The notes: generated by a model from the letters alone, not told the origin. A stretch of DNA of 64,000 nt from Paraburkholderia atlantica (GCF_009362785.1 NZ_WHNQ01000002.1:372001-436000), one strand, 5' to 3'. Positions 29,792 to 40,067 are shown, counted from the first letter of the stretch. Numbers and translations are program-made.

Positions 29792-31456
29792 TCAGTTTTT
29801 CACCGGCGGGGTCGCGTCCGGGTCGTGCGTCACCGCCTCGCGCAGTGCCTTGCGGATCACCTTGCCGGTGGCCGTCATCGGCAGGCTTTCGACGAAGCGA
29901 ATCTCGCGCGGATATTCGTGCGCAGCCAGACGCGTCTTTACGTGCTGCTGGATCTCGCGCACCACCGCATCGTCACCGACGAAGCCCGCTTTCAGCACGA
30001 CGAACGCCATCACGATTTCTGTGCGCTCGCGATCGGGCACGCCGACCACGGCCGCCATCGCGACGGCGGGATGACGCAGCAGCGAATCTTCGATCGACGC
30101 CGGCCCGATCCGGTAGCCGGCGCTCGTGATCACGTCGTCGCCGCGCCCGACGAAGCGAATGAAGCCGTCCACGTCGCGCGTGCCGAGATCGCCGGTCAGC
30201 AGAAACTTGCCGCGGAATTTCTCGCGCGTCGCCGCCTCGTTGCGCCAGTAGCCGACAAACATCACCGGATCGGGCGAGGCCACGGCGATATCGCCGATCG
30301 CGCCGGGCGGCAGTTCGTTGCCGACGGCATCGACGATCGCGACATGGTGCCCCGGCACCGCGCGCCCGATCGCGCCGAAGCGCGGCTCGAACAGCGCCGC
30401 GCACGACGACACGACGACGTTGCACTCGGTCTGTCCGTAGAACTCGTTGATCGTGACGCCGAGCGCGTCGCGCCCCCAGCCGATCAGTTCCTCGCCCAGC
30501 GATTCGCCGCCGCTCGCGACCGATCGCAATGCAAGCCGCAGATGAGCGGGCCGCTCGACGCCACGCATCATCTTCAGCGCGGTCGGCGGTAAAAACGCAT
30601 GGGAGACCGCGTGACGCGCGAGCAGATCGAACGCGGCGTGGCCGTCGAATTTCGCAAAACGGCGCGCGAGCACCGCGACGCCGTGATGCCACGACGGCAG
30701 CAGCACGTCGAACAGACCGCCGATCCACGCCCAGTCCGCGGGCGTCCACATCAGCGTCGCGTGGGCGGGAAAGCCCTGCTGCGACATCTCGACGCCGGGC
30801 AGATGCCCGAGCAACACGCGATGCCCGTGCAACGCGCCCTTCGGTTTTCCGGTCGTGCCCGACGTATAGATGATGATCGCCGGATCGTCCGCGGCGGTAT
30901 CGACCGGCGTGAACTCAGCGGGAGCGCCATGCAACGCCTGCCAGAACGACCGCACGGGTGCGCCCGATGCTTCGTCATCCTGCTCGATATCGACGCTGAA
31001 CACGTGTCGCAAGCCGGGCAGCGGGCCGCGGATTTCGTCGATTTTTTGCACGCCGGCCTGATCGGTGATCAGCGCGAGCGCACCGCTGTCGCCGAGCCGA
31101 TGCTCGAGCGCGTCCACGCCGAACAGCGCGAACAACGGCACCGCGACCAGGCCTGCCTTGTAGGCCGCGAGATGCGCGATGGCCGTTTCGATCGATTGCG
31201 ACAGGAAGATGCCGATGCGCTCGCCGCGCCGCGCGCCCGCCGCGAGCAGCGCATTGGCGAAGCGGTCGGACAGGGCTTTCAGTTCATCAAACGTATAGCG
31301 GGTCGCGCGGCCGTCGGCATCTTCGTAGATCAGCGCTAGACGCCCCGAGCCATCGGCCCACTTGTCGCATGCGTCGACGCCGATGTTATAGCGCGGTGGA
31401 ATGCGCCACGTGAAATGGGCCGTGAGCGAATCGTAAGTCTCGCCATCGAGGTTCAT
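29792..31456 (-). CDS. Acyl-CoA synthetase (AMP-binding, medium-chain type)
   Basis: 554 aa. Adenylate-forming enzyme: phosphate loop IIYTSGTTGKPKGALH (about residues 196-211), FYGQTECNVV (about 339-348), GDLGTRDVDGFIRFVGRGDD hinge (about 440-459) and MTATGKVIRKALR with the catalytic Lys near residue 535. It resembles short/medium-chain acyl-CoA synthetases; the exact acid is not predictable. It precedes the small unknown gene on the same strand. Confidence 0.88.
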   Translation of the reverse strand: MNLDGETYDSLTAHFTWRIPPRYNIGVDACDKWADGSGRLALIYEDADGRATRYTFDELKALSDRFANALLAAGARRGERIGIFLSQSIETAIAHLAAYKAGLVAVPLFALFGVDALEHRLGDSGALALITDQAGVQKIDEIRGPLPGLRHVFSVDIEQDDEASGAPVRSFWQALHGAPAEFTPVDTAADDPAIIIYTSGTTGKPKGALHGHRVLLGHLPGVEMSQQGFPAHATLMWTPADWAWIGGLFDVLLPSWHHGVAVLARRFAKFDGHAAFDLLARHAVSHAFLPPTALKMMRGVERPAHLRLALRSVASGGESLGEELIGWGRDALGVTINEFYGQTECNVVVSSCAALFEPRFGAIGRAVPGHHVAIVDAVGNELPPGAIGDIAVASPDPVMFVGYWRNEAATREKFRGKFLLTGDLGTRDVDGFIRFVGRGDDVITSAGYRIGPASIEDSLLRHPAVAMAAVVGVPDRERTEIVMAFVVLKAGFVGDDAVVREIQQHVKTRLAAHEYPREIRFVESLPMTATGKVIRKALREAVTHDPDATPPVKN

Positions 31457-31783
31457 CGTGTCTCCTGGATATCGTCGCTATCGCTGCATGACGTGATGCA
31501 TGGCCCTCTTGCTTGCCGCCTCTGTGCGCGCATCGCGAGCGTTCGGCAGTTTAGCCCACGACCCTGCGGGTCCCGCTCGACGCCTCGCCTTGCGCAATTG
31601 AATTCGCCAGATACGACATAGTCCCGCCGATAATCGCCGACCCGTCGCGCTGAACTCAACATTTTGCGACAAGTCCTGTGTGATTCAAGCCCTTTACGTC
31701 TGACTTGTGCCGTGCCCGTCTAGGATCGTTACACAGCTTCGGCGCTTATGTTGCGCCGCATGATCGCTACCCCTGGATGACAT
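31457..31783. other. 327-bp divergent intergenic region
   Basis: Lies between the acyl-CoA synthetase (minus) and the glycosyltransferase (plus). It is noticeably less GC-rich than the neighbouring genes. It must carry both promoters, but no pair of consensus boxes could be assigned. No gene, hairpin or tRNA seen. Confidence 0.45.
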
Positions 31784-32650
31784 ATGCGCAAGGCAAGATT
31801 TGCATCGTTCTGGCACGGTCCGGAACTATCTCCCTATGAAATCGCCTGCCTGGATTCGTTCACGCAGTACGGCAGCGAGGTCGCGCTTTATAGCTACGAG
31901 CCGATCGCCGGATTGCCGCCCGGCGTGACCGCGAAGGACGCGACCACGATACTGCCGCGCGATTCGCTGAACGACTTCCCGATTCGCGGGGTGCCGTCCA
32001 TCGCGCATTTCACCGACTATTTCCGCTTCGTGATGTTCACGAAGACCGACGAGATCTGGGTCGACACCGATATGCTGCTGTTGCGCGATTTCGATCTGAA
32101 CGCCAAGGGCGATCTGATCGGCCGCGAGACGCCTTCGAGTATCTGCACAGCGCTGCTGCGGCTCGATTCGGATCAGCCGCGCCTGCACGAGTTGATTGAA
32201 CGGGTCGAAGCGATGAAGGGTACGGCCATCAAGTGGGGCGACACCGGCCCTCGTCTGTTGACCGCCGTCTACGGCGTGAGGGCCGGTCTTCCCGAAAGCC
32301 TGTTCTATCCGGTGCATTTCAACGATTACTACAAGGTGTTCCTGCCGCGCTATTTCGAAGAGTGCGCGGCGCTCTGTTCCGACGCGTACACGCTGCATCT
32401 GTGGAACAACCGGGTCGTCAGGATGGGGCTCTTCAAGCGCATCGGCCCGCCCGTTGGGTCGTTCCTGCATCACGTGTTCGAGCAAACCGGCGCCACCGGA
32501 CTGTTTCGCGAGTTTTATCCGGCGAGCGTGATGCAGGCGATGATCGACAACGCGGTGGAGAAGGTCGGCAGCGACGAAGGCGTGCGCAAGCTGCTGCGCG
32601 TCGGCGTGCCGATGGTCACGACGGCGATTGCGCGCAGACTCGGCGCCTGA
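31784..32650 (+). CDS. DXD-type glycosyltransferase
   Basis: 288 aa. It has the sugar-nucleotide-binding DXD motif in EIWVDTDMLLLRDF (about residues 91-104) and a following HLWNN, as in glycosyltransferases with the Gb3-synthase/DXD sugar-binding fold. No membrane segment. It stands alone with no polysaccharide cluster around it, and its promoter region is AT-richer than neighbours, so lateral acquisition is possible. Acceptor and donor unknown. Confidence 0.7.
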   Translation: MRKARFASFWHGPELSPYEIACLDSFTQYGSEVALYSYEPIAGLPPGVTAKDATTILPRDSLNDFPIRGVPSIAHFTDYFRFVMFTKTDEIWVDTDMLLLRDFDLNAKGDLIGRETPSSICTALLRLDSDQPRLHELIERVEAMKGTAIKWGDTGPRLLTAVYGVRAGLPESLFYPVHFNDYYKVFLPRYFEECAALCSDAYTLHLWNNRVVRMGLFKRIGPPVGSFLHHVFEQTGATGLFREFYPASVMQAMIDNAVEKVGSDEGVRKLLRVGVPMVTTAIARRLGA

Positions 32651-32660
32651 GTTCGCCACT

Positions 32661-33569
32661 TCAGTTCGCGCCGCCCCTGCCCGAGCCCTGCGCCTGCTCC
32701 AGCACGAAGTCGATGAACGTCGCCGCCGCGCGCGTGTGATGCCGGTTCGGCATGTACAGCATGTACATGTGCGTGCCGAAGATACTGAGGCGCCAGGCAT
32801 CGAGCGCGGTCAGCACGGCGCCGCGCTTCAAATCTTCCTGCACCACGTAGTCGGGCACGAGTCCGACGCCCAGACCGGCCAGCACCGCCTGCCGTAAAAA
32901 TAGAAAGTTCTCGGAAATAATCGTCGGTTCGAGCAGCACTTCATGACGCTCGTCGCGCAGATATGCGGCGAGCCGCAACTGCTTGCCGATCACGGCCGCG
33001 GTGATCAGCGGCGCGGTGCGCAGGTCGTCGAGCGTCGCGGGCATGCCGTGCGTCCGCGCGAATTCGGGGGAGGCGCAGGCCACGTACCGGACCGGCCCCA
33101 TGTCTCGCGCGACGAGGTTTTGGGGCGGCTCCGACATCACCCGCACGGCGATGTCGATCTCGTCGCGCATCAGATCCTCGACGCGGTTCTCGAACATCAC
33201 ATCGAGCACGATGCCTGGATAAAGCCGCTTGAACGCGATCAACCAGTCGGACATCACGAGCTGGCCATAGCCGCTCGGCACGCTCAGCCGCACCCTTCCT
33301 TGCAGACTCTGGCCCAGCGTCGTCACCGACTCGCGCGCGGCGAGCAACGCGTTGCGGATCGTACGGCCGTGCTCGTACAGCCGCAGACCGATCTCGGTCG
33401 GCTCGACGCGGCGCGTGGTGCGCCGCACCAATTGCAGGCCGACCGAACGCTCGAGCTGGTTCAGGTGATAGCTAACGTTGGCACGGCTCATCTTGAGCCG
33501 GCGCGCCGCTTCGCTCAGATTGCCGGCATCGAGGATGTCGACGAGCAGGGTCAGCGAATTGACGTCCAT
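32661..33569 (-). CDS. LysR-family transcriptional regulator
   Basis: 302 aa. N-terminal winged HTH (SLTLLVDILDAGNLSEAARR and MSRANVSYHLNQLE) and a C-terminal LysR substrate domain (about residues 90-295). ATG 33569 is preferred to 33608 because the stretch upstream is a repeat-rich operator region. Divergent from the beta-oxidation operon, so it very likely controls that operon; the inducer would be an acyl or dicarboxyl-CoA or free acid, which is inference. Confidence 0.9.
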   Translation of the reverse strand: MDVNSLTLLVDILDAGNLSEAARRLKMSRANVSYHLNQLERSVGLQLVRRTTRRVEPTEIGLRLYEHGRTIRNALLAARESVTTLGQSLQGRVRLSVPSGYGQLVMSDWLIAFKRLYPGIVLDVMFENRVEDLMRDEIDIAVRVMSEPPQNLVARDMGPVRYVACASPEFARTHGMPATLDDLRTAPLITAAVIGKQLRLAAYLRDERHEVLLEPTIISENFLFLRQAVLAGLGVGLVPDYVVQEDLKRGAVLTALDAWRLSIFGTHMYMLYMPNRHHTRAAATFIDFVLEQAQGSGRGGAN

Positions 33570-33580
33570 TGCGATGCCGT

Positions 33581-33639
33581 TGTCAAAATAATTTTGACAG
33601 TTTGTCAATCAACCATGTGATTGTCAATAAACGTTGACC
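33581..33639. promoter_or_regulatory. Operator array between the LysR gene and the pim-like operon
   Basis: A perfect 9+1+9 inverted repeat TGTCAAAATAATTTTGACA lies at 33581-33599. Further half-sites follow: TGTCAA at 33603, TGTCAA at 33622 and TTGACC at 33634 (the last two facing each other). Five TTGACA/TGTCAA half-sites lie in 59 bp of the divergent promoter region, as expected for a LysR regulator's recognition and activation sites. Confidence 0.7.
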
Positions 33640-33694
33640 ACTCCAGAATCGGATGATCCGGCGCACTTCGCCAACTCAAACGGAGACATCCACG

Positions 33695-35815
33695 ATGACC
33701 CTTTCCCCCTCAGCCGATGTCGTCACGCGCGAATTGCGCGGCAAGGTCCTGCTCGTCACGATCGACCACGCGCCGGTCAACGCGCTCTCCGCCGACGTGC
33801 GGCGCGGCCTGCTGGCCGCGATCGAAGCCGCTGACGCCGATCGCGCCGTCGAAGCCGTGCTGATCGTCGGCGCGGGGCGCAACTTCATCGCCGGTGCCGA
33901 TATTCGCGAGTTCGGCAAGCCGCCGGTGCCGCCTTCGCTGCCGGACGTGTGCAACCGCATCGAAGCCTGCGCGAAACCCGTGATCGCCGCGCTGCACGGC
34001 GCCGCGCTCGGCGGCGGGCTCGAAGTGGCGCTCGCCGCGCATTACCGGATCGCCGTCGACGGCGCGAAGCTCGGCCTGCCCGAAGTGCAGCTCGGGCTGC
34101 TGCCTGGCGCGGGCGGCACGCAACGCACGCCGCGCCTGATCGGCGCGCCGGCCGCGCTCGATCTGATCCTGAGCGGCCGTCATGCGAGCGCGAAGGAAGC
34201 GCTCGCGCTCGGTCTGATCGACCGTCTCGGCGACAGCGGCGACATCCTCGCCGAAGGGCTCGCCTACGCGCACGAGCTGCTCGCCGCGCACGCCCCGGTG
34301 CGCCGCACGCGCGACGCCGCCGCCTTGAACGACCGCGCCGCGAGCCTCGCCGCTGTCGCGAAAGCACGCGACGAAACCGCAAAGAAAGCGCGCGGCCTGT
34401 TCTCGCCGCTGAAAATCGTCGACGCCGTCGAAGCCGCGATCGAACAACCCTTCGACGAAGGCCTGAAGTTCGAACGCAAGCTGTTCCTGCAATGCCTCGA
34501 CAGCCCGCAACGCGCAGGTCTCGTTCACGCGTTCTTTGCCGAGCGCGAAGTGCTGAAAGCGCCTGAAACGCGCGACGGGAAACCGCGCGCGCTCGAGGCG
34601 ATCGGCGTGATCGGCGGCGGCACGATGGGCGCCGGCATCGCGGTCGCGGTGCTCGACGCGGGGCTGCCCGTCACGATGATCGAACGCGACGAAGCGTCGC
34701 TCGCGCGCGGCCGCGCGCACATCGACAAGGTCTACGACGGGCTGATCGCCAAGGGCCGCCTCACCGCCGAGAAGAAAGCCGCGACGATGGCGCGCTGGAG
34801 CGGCAGCACGTCGTACGATGCACTTGCTCACGTCGACCTCGTGATCGAAGCCGTGTTCGAAGATCTCGACGTCAAAAAGGCCGTATTCGCCGAGCTCGAT
34901 CGCGTCTGCAAGCCCGGCGCGGTGCTCGCGACAAACACGTCGTATCTGGATATCGAAGCGATCGCGGCCAGCATCTCGCGCCCCGCCGATGTGATCGGCC
35001 TGCACTTCTTCTCGCCCGCCAACATCATGAAGCTGCTCGAAGTCGTGGTGCCGAAGCAGGTCAGCGCCGACGTCGTCGCGACCGCATTCGAGCTCGCGAA
35101 GAAGCTGCGCAAGACGCCGGTGCGCGCGGGCGTGTGCGACGGCTTCATCGGCAATCGGCTGCTCGCCGTGTATCGCGCCGCCGCGGACGCGCTGATGGAA
35201 GACGGTGCGTCGCCGTATCAGATCGACGCGGCCGTGCGCGCGTTCGGCTTGCCGATGGGCCCGTTCCAGGTGGTCGATCTCGCGGGCGGCGACATCGGCT
35301 GGGCGGCGCGCAAACGCCGCGCGGCCACGCGCGATCCGAACGCGCGTTACGTGCAGATAGCCGACCGCCTGTGCGAGCGCGGCTGGTTCGGCCAGAAGAC
35401 CGGCCGGGGCTTCTATCTGTACCCCGAAGGATCGCGCGGCGGCATGCCCGATCCCGAAGTCGAGGCGATCATCGACGCCGAACGCAAGCGCGCGGGCGTC
35501 ACGCCGCGCAGCTTCACCGACGAGCAGATCATGCGCCGCTATATGGCCGCGATGATCAACGAAGGCGCGAACGTCGTGCACGAAGGCATCGCACTGCGCC
35601 CGCTCGACGTCGACGTGACGCTGCTGTACGGCTACGGCTTTCCGCGCTACCGCGGCGGTCCGATGAAATACGCGGACAGCGTCGGCCTGGCGACGATTCT
35701 CGCCGACATCCGCGAGTTCGCGAAGGAAGACCCGCTGTTCTGGCGGCCGTCGCCGCTGCTCGTCGAACTCGTCGAGCGCGGAGCGGATTTCGCGAGCCTG
35801 AACACGACGGCCTGA
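33695..35815 (+). CDS. Bifunctional enoyl-CoA hydratase / 3-hydroxyacyl-CoA dehydrogenase (FadJ/PimF-like)
   Basis: 706 aa. The crotonase domain (about residues 10-200) has [26 protein letters not shown] and [17 protein letters not shown]. The NAD-binding domain starts with [19 protein letters not shown] (about 304-322) and has the catalytic GLHFFSPA; C-terminal dehydrogenase domains follow. It does the hydration and oxidation steps of beta-oxidation. First gene of a three-gene operon with two acyl-CoA dehydrogenases, like pimF beside pimC/pimD. GGAGA lies upstream. Confidence 0.92.
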   Translation: MTLSPSADVVTRELRGKVLLVTIDHAPVNALSADVRRGLLAAIEAADADRAVEAVLIVGAGRNFIAGADIREFGKPPVPPSLPDVCNRIEACAKPVIAALHGAALGGGLEVALAAHYRIAVDGAKLGLPEVQLGLLPGAGGTQRTPRLIGAPAALDLILSGRHASAKEALALGLIDRLGDSGDILAEGLAYAHELLAAHAPVRRTRDAAALNDRAASLAAVAKARDETAKKARGLFSPLKIVDAVEAAIEQPFDEGLKFERKLFLQCLDSPQRAGLVHAFFAEREVLKAPETRDGKPRALEAIGVIGGGTMGAGIAVAVLDAGLPVTMIERDEASLARGRAHIDKVYDGLIAKGRLTAEKKAATMARWSGSTSYDALAHVDLVIEAVFEDLDVKKAVFAELDRVCKPGAVLATNTSYLDIEAIAASISRPADVIGLHFFSPANIMKLLEVVVPKQVSADVVATAFELAKKLRKTPVRAGVCDGFIGNRLLAVYRAAADALMEDGASPYQIDAAVRAFGLPMGPFQVVDLAGGDIGWAARKRRAATRDPNARYVQIADRLCERGWFGQKTGRGFYLYPEGSRGGMPDPEVEAIIDAERKRAGVTPRSFTDEQIMRRYMAAMINEGANVVHEGIALRPLDVDVTLLYGYGFPRYRGGPMKYADSVGLATILADIREFAKEDPLFWRPSPLLVELVERGADFASLNTTA

Positions 35816-35844
35816 GCCGCCACGAACCGGACGGGACGACTGCG

Positions 35845-37053
35845 ATGGATCTGAACTTCACCCCCGAAGAAGAAGCGTTTCGCGCCAGCGTGCTGGCGTT
35901 TCTGCGCGACAAGCTGCCGCGACGTCTCGCCGACAAGGTGCATGGCGGCCGGCGTCTGACCCGCAACGACATGGCCGAGTGGCACGCGATTCTGAACGCG
36001 CAAGGCTGGCTCGCGAATCATTGGCCCGAAGAGCACGGCGGCCCGGGCTGGAACCCGGTGCAGAAGTTCATCTTCGAAAACGAATGCGCGCTGGCCGGCG
36101 CGCCGCGCGTCGTACCGTTCGGCGTCAACATGCTCGGGCCGGTGCTGATCAGGTACGGCAGCGAAGCGCAGAAGCGTCACTGGCTGCCGCGCATTCTCGA
36201 TGGTTCCGACTGGTGGTGCCAGGGCTATTCGGAGCCGGGCGCCGGCTCCGATCTCGCGTCGGTCAGGACGACCGCGGTACGCGGCACGGACGCGCAGGGT
36301 GAGCACTACATCGTCAACGGCCAGAAGACGTGGACCACGCTCGCGCATTACGCGAACATGATCTTCTGCCTCGTGCGCACCGCGACCGACGTGCGCAAAC
36401 AGGAAGGCATCAGCTTTCTGCTGATCGACATGAATACGCCTGGCGTCGAAGTCCGGCCGATCATCACGCTCGATGGCGAGCACGAAGTCAATGAAGTGTT
36501 TTTCACCGACGTGCGCGTGCCGGCCGACAATCTCGTCGGCGAAGAGAACAAGGGCTGGACCTACGCGAAATATCTGCTGACCTACGAGCGCACCAATATC
36601 GCGGGCGTCGGATTTTCGGTCGCCGCGTTCAACCGTCTGCGCAAGATCGCCGCGCAACAGCGGCGCAATGGCCGGCCGCTCGCCGAGGATCCCGCGTTCG
36701 CGGCACGGATGGCGCGCGTCGAGATCGATCTCGAGAACATGAAGACGACCAACCTGCGCGTGATCGCGGCCGTGGCGGGCGGCGGCGTGCCCGGTGCCGA
36801 GAGTTCGATGCTGAAGATTCGCGGCACCGAAATCCGTCAGGAGATCTCGTCGCTGACCCGGCGCGCGATGGGCGCTTATGCCCAGCCATTCGTCGAGGAC
36901 GCGCTGCACGAAGGCTTCGACGGCGTGCCGGTCGGCCCCGACGAAGCCGCGAGTGCCGCGTCGCAATACTTCAATAATCGCAAGCTGTCGATCTTCGGCG
37001 GCTCGAACGAAATCCAGAAGAACATCATTTCCAAAATGATCCTCGGACTGTAA
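35845..37053 (+). CDS. Acyl-CoA dehydrogenase (PimC-like large subunit)
   Basis: 402 aa. Complete acyl-CoA dehydrogenase fold: the N-terminal helical domain, the flavin-binding QGYSEPGAGSDLAS (about residues 127-140), GQKTWTTLAHYAN, and the C-terminal GGSNEIQKNIISKMILG. It resembles the large subunit of pimeloyl-CoA dehydrogenase, an enzyme for dicarboxylyl-CoA oxidation. It starts 29 bp after the bifunctional enzyme. The subunit assignment is inferred from gene order and size. Confidence 0.88.
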   Translation: MDLNFTPEEEAFRASVLAFLRDKLPRRLADKVHGGRRLTRNDMAEWHAILNAQGWLANHWPEEHGGPGWNPVQKFIFENECALAGAPRVVPFGVNMLGPVLIRYGSEAQKRHWLPRILDGSDWWCQGYSEPGAGSDLASVRTTAVRGTDAQGEHYIVNGQKTWTTLAHYANMIFCLVRTATDVRKQEGISFLLIDMNTPGVEVRPIITLDGEHEVNEVFFTDVRVPADNLVGEENKGWTYAKYLLTYERTNIAGVGFSVAAFNRLRKIAAQQRRNGRPLAEDPAFAARMARVEIDLENMKTTNLRVIAAVAGGGVPGAESSMLKIRGTEIRQEISSLTRRAMGAYAQPFVEDALHEGFDGVPVGPDEAASAASQYFNNRKLSIFGGSNEIQKNIISKMILGL

Positions 37054-37065
37054 GAGGCGCACGTC

Positions 37066-38217
37066 ATGAATTTCCAGCACACCGAAGATCGCCGCATGTT
37101 GGCGCAAACGCTGAACCGGTTTATCAGCGAGCAGTACGGCTTCGCGACGCGCGACGAGATCGCGCGCTCGACGCAAGGCTTCAGCACCGAATTGTGGGCG
37201 CGCTTCGCGGAGCTTGGCGTGATCGGCGCATTGTTCGACGAAGCGAGCGGCGGTTTTGGCGGTGGCGGGTTCGATATTTCCGTGGTGTTCGAGAGGATCG
37301 GCCGGGGGCTCGTCGTCGAGCCGTTTCTCGATACGCTGATCGTCGGCCGGGCGATCGCTCGCAGCGGCAGCGACGCGCAAAAAGCGGCGCTCGGTTCGTT
37401 GATCGACGGCTCGCGGATCGTCGCGCTCGCGCATGGCGAACCGGACAGTCATTACGAACTGGCTCGGGTCGCAGCGACGCGCGCGCGGCGCAGCGTAAAT
37501 GGCAGCAGCGGCACGTGGACTTTGCATGGCGCAAAGGCCGTCGTTCAGCATGGCGAGCATGCTCAGGTGGTCCTCGTCTCGGCGCGCACGAGCGGCGCGG
37601 ACGATGCCGAAGCCGGCATCACGCTGTTTCTGGTGCCGACTGGCGCGGCCGGTGTGAGCGTGCGCGGCTATCGGAAGATCGACGGAGGACGCGCGGCCGA
37701 AGTGAGGTTCGACAATGTCACGCTCGACGACGACTCCGTGCTCGGCTCAGTGGACCAGGGCTTTGCGACGCTCGAATATGCGGTGAGCTGCGGCGTACTC
37801 GCGCTGTGTGCGGAAGCGGTCGGCGCCATGGACGTCGCGAAAGACTACACGCTCGACTATCTGCGCACGCGCAAGCAGTTTGGCGTGCCGATCGGCAGCT
37901 TCCAGGCGTTGCAGCATCGCATGGCCGATTTGCTGCTCGAAATCGAGCAGGCGCGCTCGGCGGTGATCAATGCAGCGGCGGCGCTCGAAGGCGGACGCAA
38001 CGTGCGCGAGCGCGCGGTGTCGGCGGCGAAGTACAGCATCGGCCGGATCGGCACGCGGGTCGCGGAGGAATGCATCCAATTGCATGGCGGGATCGGCATG
38101 ACGTGGGAGTTGCCGCTTGCGCACTACGCGAAGCGGCTCGTGATGATCGATCATCAGCTTGGGGATGAGGATCATCATTTGGAGAGGTTTGTGGCGTTGG
38201 GGGCCCAAGAGCAGTGA
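37066..38217 (+). CDS. Acyl-CoA dehydrogenase (PimD-like small subunit)
   Basis: 383 aa. Acyl-CoA dehydrogenase fold with a well kept C-terminus (EECIQLHGGIGMTWELPLAHY). The flavin-contacting segment that is EPGAGSD in its neighbour is degenerate here (LAHGEPDSHYEL), the pattern seen in heteromeric acyl-CoA dehydrogenases where the two subunits supply different parts of the active site. It starts 12 bp behind the large subunit. Preceded by the weak site AAGAGG. Confidence 0.87.
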   Translation: MNFQHTEDRRMLAQTLNRFISEQYGFATRDEIARSTQGFSTELWARFAELGVIGALFDEASGGFGGGGFDISVVFERIGRGLVVEPFLDTLIVGRAIARSGSDAQKAALGSLIDGSRIVALAHGEPDSHYELARVAATRARRSVNGSSGTWTLHGAKAVVQHGEHAQVVLVSARTSGADDAEAGITLFLVPTGAAGVSVRGYRKIDGGRAAEVRFDNVTLDDDSVLGSVDQGFATLEYAVSCGVLALCAEAVGAMDVAKDYTLDYLRTRKQFGVPIGSFQALQHRMADLLLEIEQARSAVINAAAALEGGRNVRERAVSAAKYSIGRIGTRVAEECIQLHGGIGMTWELPLAHYAKRLVMIDHQLGDEDHHLERFVALGAQEQ

Positions 38218-38453
38218 TTCGCGCGCGAGTGCAAACGCGAACGCCGCACTCTGAGGGCTTCCCGGATAGGCGAATTCCCAAATTCACTTTTGACATGTCC
38301 TTGCCGGTGACGCGTCTGCCAGATTGCGCTCAGAGATGCGGATAGCCGCAGACGGCCGAAGCATTTGCATACGCACGCCTCGCCCAACTGTCGCCATGAG
38401 CGCGCAAGCGCGGCCGGTATACTTTCAAAAGGCACTTTGATATTGTCGCGGCC

Positions 38454-39608
38454 ATGAATATAAACAATCATCGCGTGCGGGCCGCACTCGTCTTTCTGCT
38501 CGCTTTTATCGTTATCTGGTCTCGGGCAGCCATCCGGATTGAGCAAGGTTTTTTGTGGGCGGAAGACGCTCCGATCTTCATTCAACAAGCGCATCAGTTG
38601 GGCTTGCGCGCGATCCTGACAACCTATGCCGGCTACCTGCATCTGATCCCCCGGCTAATTGCGGAAACGCAGCGCGTTCTCTTGCCATTGCACGCGACTC
38701 CCTATTTTTTCGTGTGGTGCTGCGCGATCCTGACCTCAGGCGCATGCGCGTACGTTGCGTTTGCTCTGCGTGCGGTCACTCCTGTCACCGCGGCGTTCAT
38801 GGGACTTGCGCCGGTTCTCGCGCCGCAGAACGGCGAAGTGCTTCTCACGATCACCAGCCTGCAATGGGTTCTGCTGCCTGCGCTGTTAGTGCTCCTGTGG
38901 GAAGCGGTATTTGAAAGCGACGGCCGCTGGGCTTTTCCGCGCGTCATCGCAGTGGGGTTGCTGGCACTGACAGGGCCGTTCGGCGTTCTCCTCGCGCCAG
39001 CCGTCTCTATAGGTATTGCACTGCGTCGGCTCCGGTCAAGGGCCGCGTCGCTGAACTGGCCGGTCATCGCGGCGTATTTCATTGCCATTGCGGTGCAGAC
39101 TATTGTCATGCTGCGCCATCCGCAATCACCGAAAGGGATACACGATCTTCCGTGGCTCCCGTGGATGCTCCGGGCGATGTTCACGGACTTTCTACCGTCG
39201 GTGATGGCCACTAACACGGCCGGTTACCTGTTCGCCGTGCTCGTTACAGGTGTGTGCATTTTGTCGCGTGCGCGCTTGGTGTTCGTATGCCTTCTTTGGT
39301 TCAGCGTGCTGCTCTGGGGCTTGGGGGTCACGAGAGCGGAGCCGCTGATGCCGATCGTCTGGTACGGGTACGGAGCGCGCTACCTATATCCATGGGGCAT
39401 TTTCTTGCTGTGGACTTTGACGTTATCGATCTCCACCGCCAAGAACGCGTTGCTCAAGCCGGTAGCGGGAGTTCTGATTTTCCTGGTTCTGCTCGCCTCG
39501 GGCGAAAGATTCGAAGCGGCTGTTCAGCAGCGGTGGGCAATTCAAACGAACGATACGTCCTATCACCTGACTGTTCCACCTGGCTGGTCGATCGATGTTC
39601 CGCGCTAA
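38454..39608 (+). CDS. Polytopic membrane protein of unknown function
   Basis: 384 aa with about ten hydrophobic segments. An N-terminal helix is followed by a loop with FLWAEDAPIFIQQA, acidic residues after the first helix as in GT-C-type membrane glycosyltransferases, and the protein ends in a soluble tail. Composition is lower in GC and uses codons less typical of its neighbours. Glycosyl or lipid-linked sugar transfer is possible but unproven. It lies directly outside the left end of the integrated element. Confidence 0.6.
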   Translation: MNINNHRVRAALVFLLAFIVIWSRAAIRIEQGFLWAEDAPIFIQQAHQLGLRAILTTYAGYLHLIPRLIAETQRVLLPLHATPYFFVWCCAILTSGACAYVAFALRAVTPVTAAFMGLAPVLAPQNGEVLLTITSLQWVLLPALLVLLWEAVFESDGRWAFPRVIAVGLLALTGPFGVLLAPAVSIGIALRRLRSRAASLNWPVIAAYFIAIAVQTIVMLRHPQSPKGIHDLPWLPWMLRAMFTDFLPSVMATNTAGYLFAVLVTGVCILSRARLVFVCLLWFSVLLWGLGVTRAEPLMPIVWYGYGARYLYPWGIFLLWTLTLSISTAKNALLKPVAGVLIFLVLLASGERFEAAVQQRWAIQTNDTSYHLTVPPGWSIDVPR

Positions 39609-39614
39609 GTCTGA

Positions 39615-39631
39615 TCGTTAGCATATTGCTA
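39615..39631. repeat. 17-bp perfect inverted repeat
   Basis: GTTAGCA-tat-TGCTAAC, 6 bp behind the stop of the membrane protein gene. No T run follows, so it is not a classical terminator. Confidence 0.5.
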
Positions 39632-39848
39632 ACTGCTAGCGTATTCTCTATCTCGCGTCAGCGCGACGGTGCAAGCGAGTTCGTTGCGGTACCGCATAGC
39701 GCAGGCCGTGAACCGTTCGAAGACTGCTGGAACGACCGTGTACTGATCTGTGAGGGTGGCACGCGTGCTGCCGTCGCTGCGCGGCGTACAGTCGCAGCGC
39801 GAGCTTCGCTCAAAACGATTCACGATAAAACACCGCGGGATGCAAAAG

Positions 39849-39884
39849 AAAAAGGACTTACAGTTTTCACCGTAAGTCCTTTTT
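39849..39884 (-). terminator. Original tRNA-Pro terminator, displaced to the left end of the element
   Basis: A 13-bp stem AAAAAGGACTTAC / GTAAGTCCTTTTT just past the 3' end of the partial tRNA copy. It is followed by a T run on both strands. A diverged copy lies at 49347-49380. Confidence 0.8.
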
Positions 39885-39888
39885 TGAT

Positions 39889-39935
<47 letters not shown>

Positions 39936-40067
39936 TTAGGTATATCGTCTTTTTCGCACCCTCCCGAGTCTTTCCGAGAACGACCAAAAAAGGCGTATAA
40001 TCAGTGCTTTAGTTCAATTACTGGTTTTCAGACGTTCCCGGTCGATTCCGCGCGATTCTTCTTCGCG

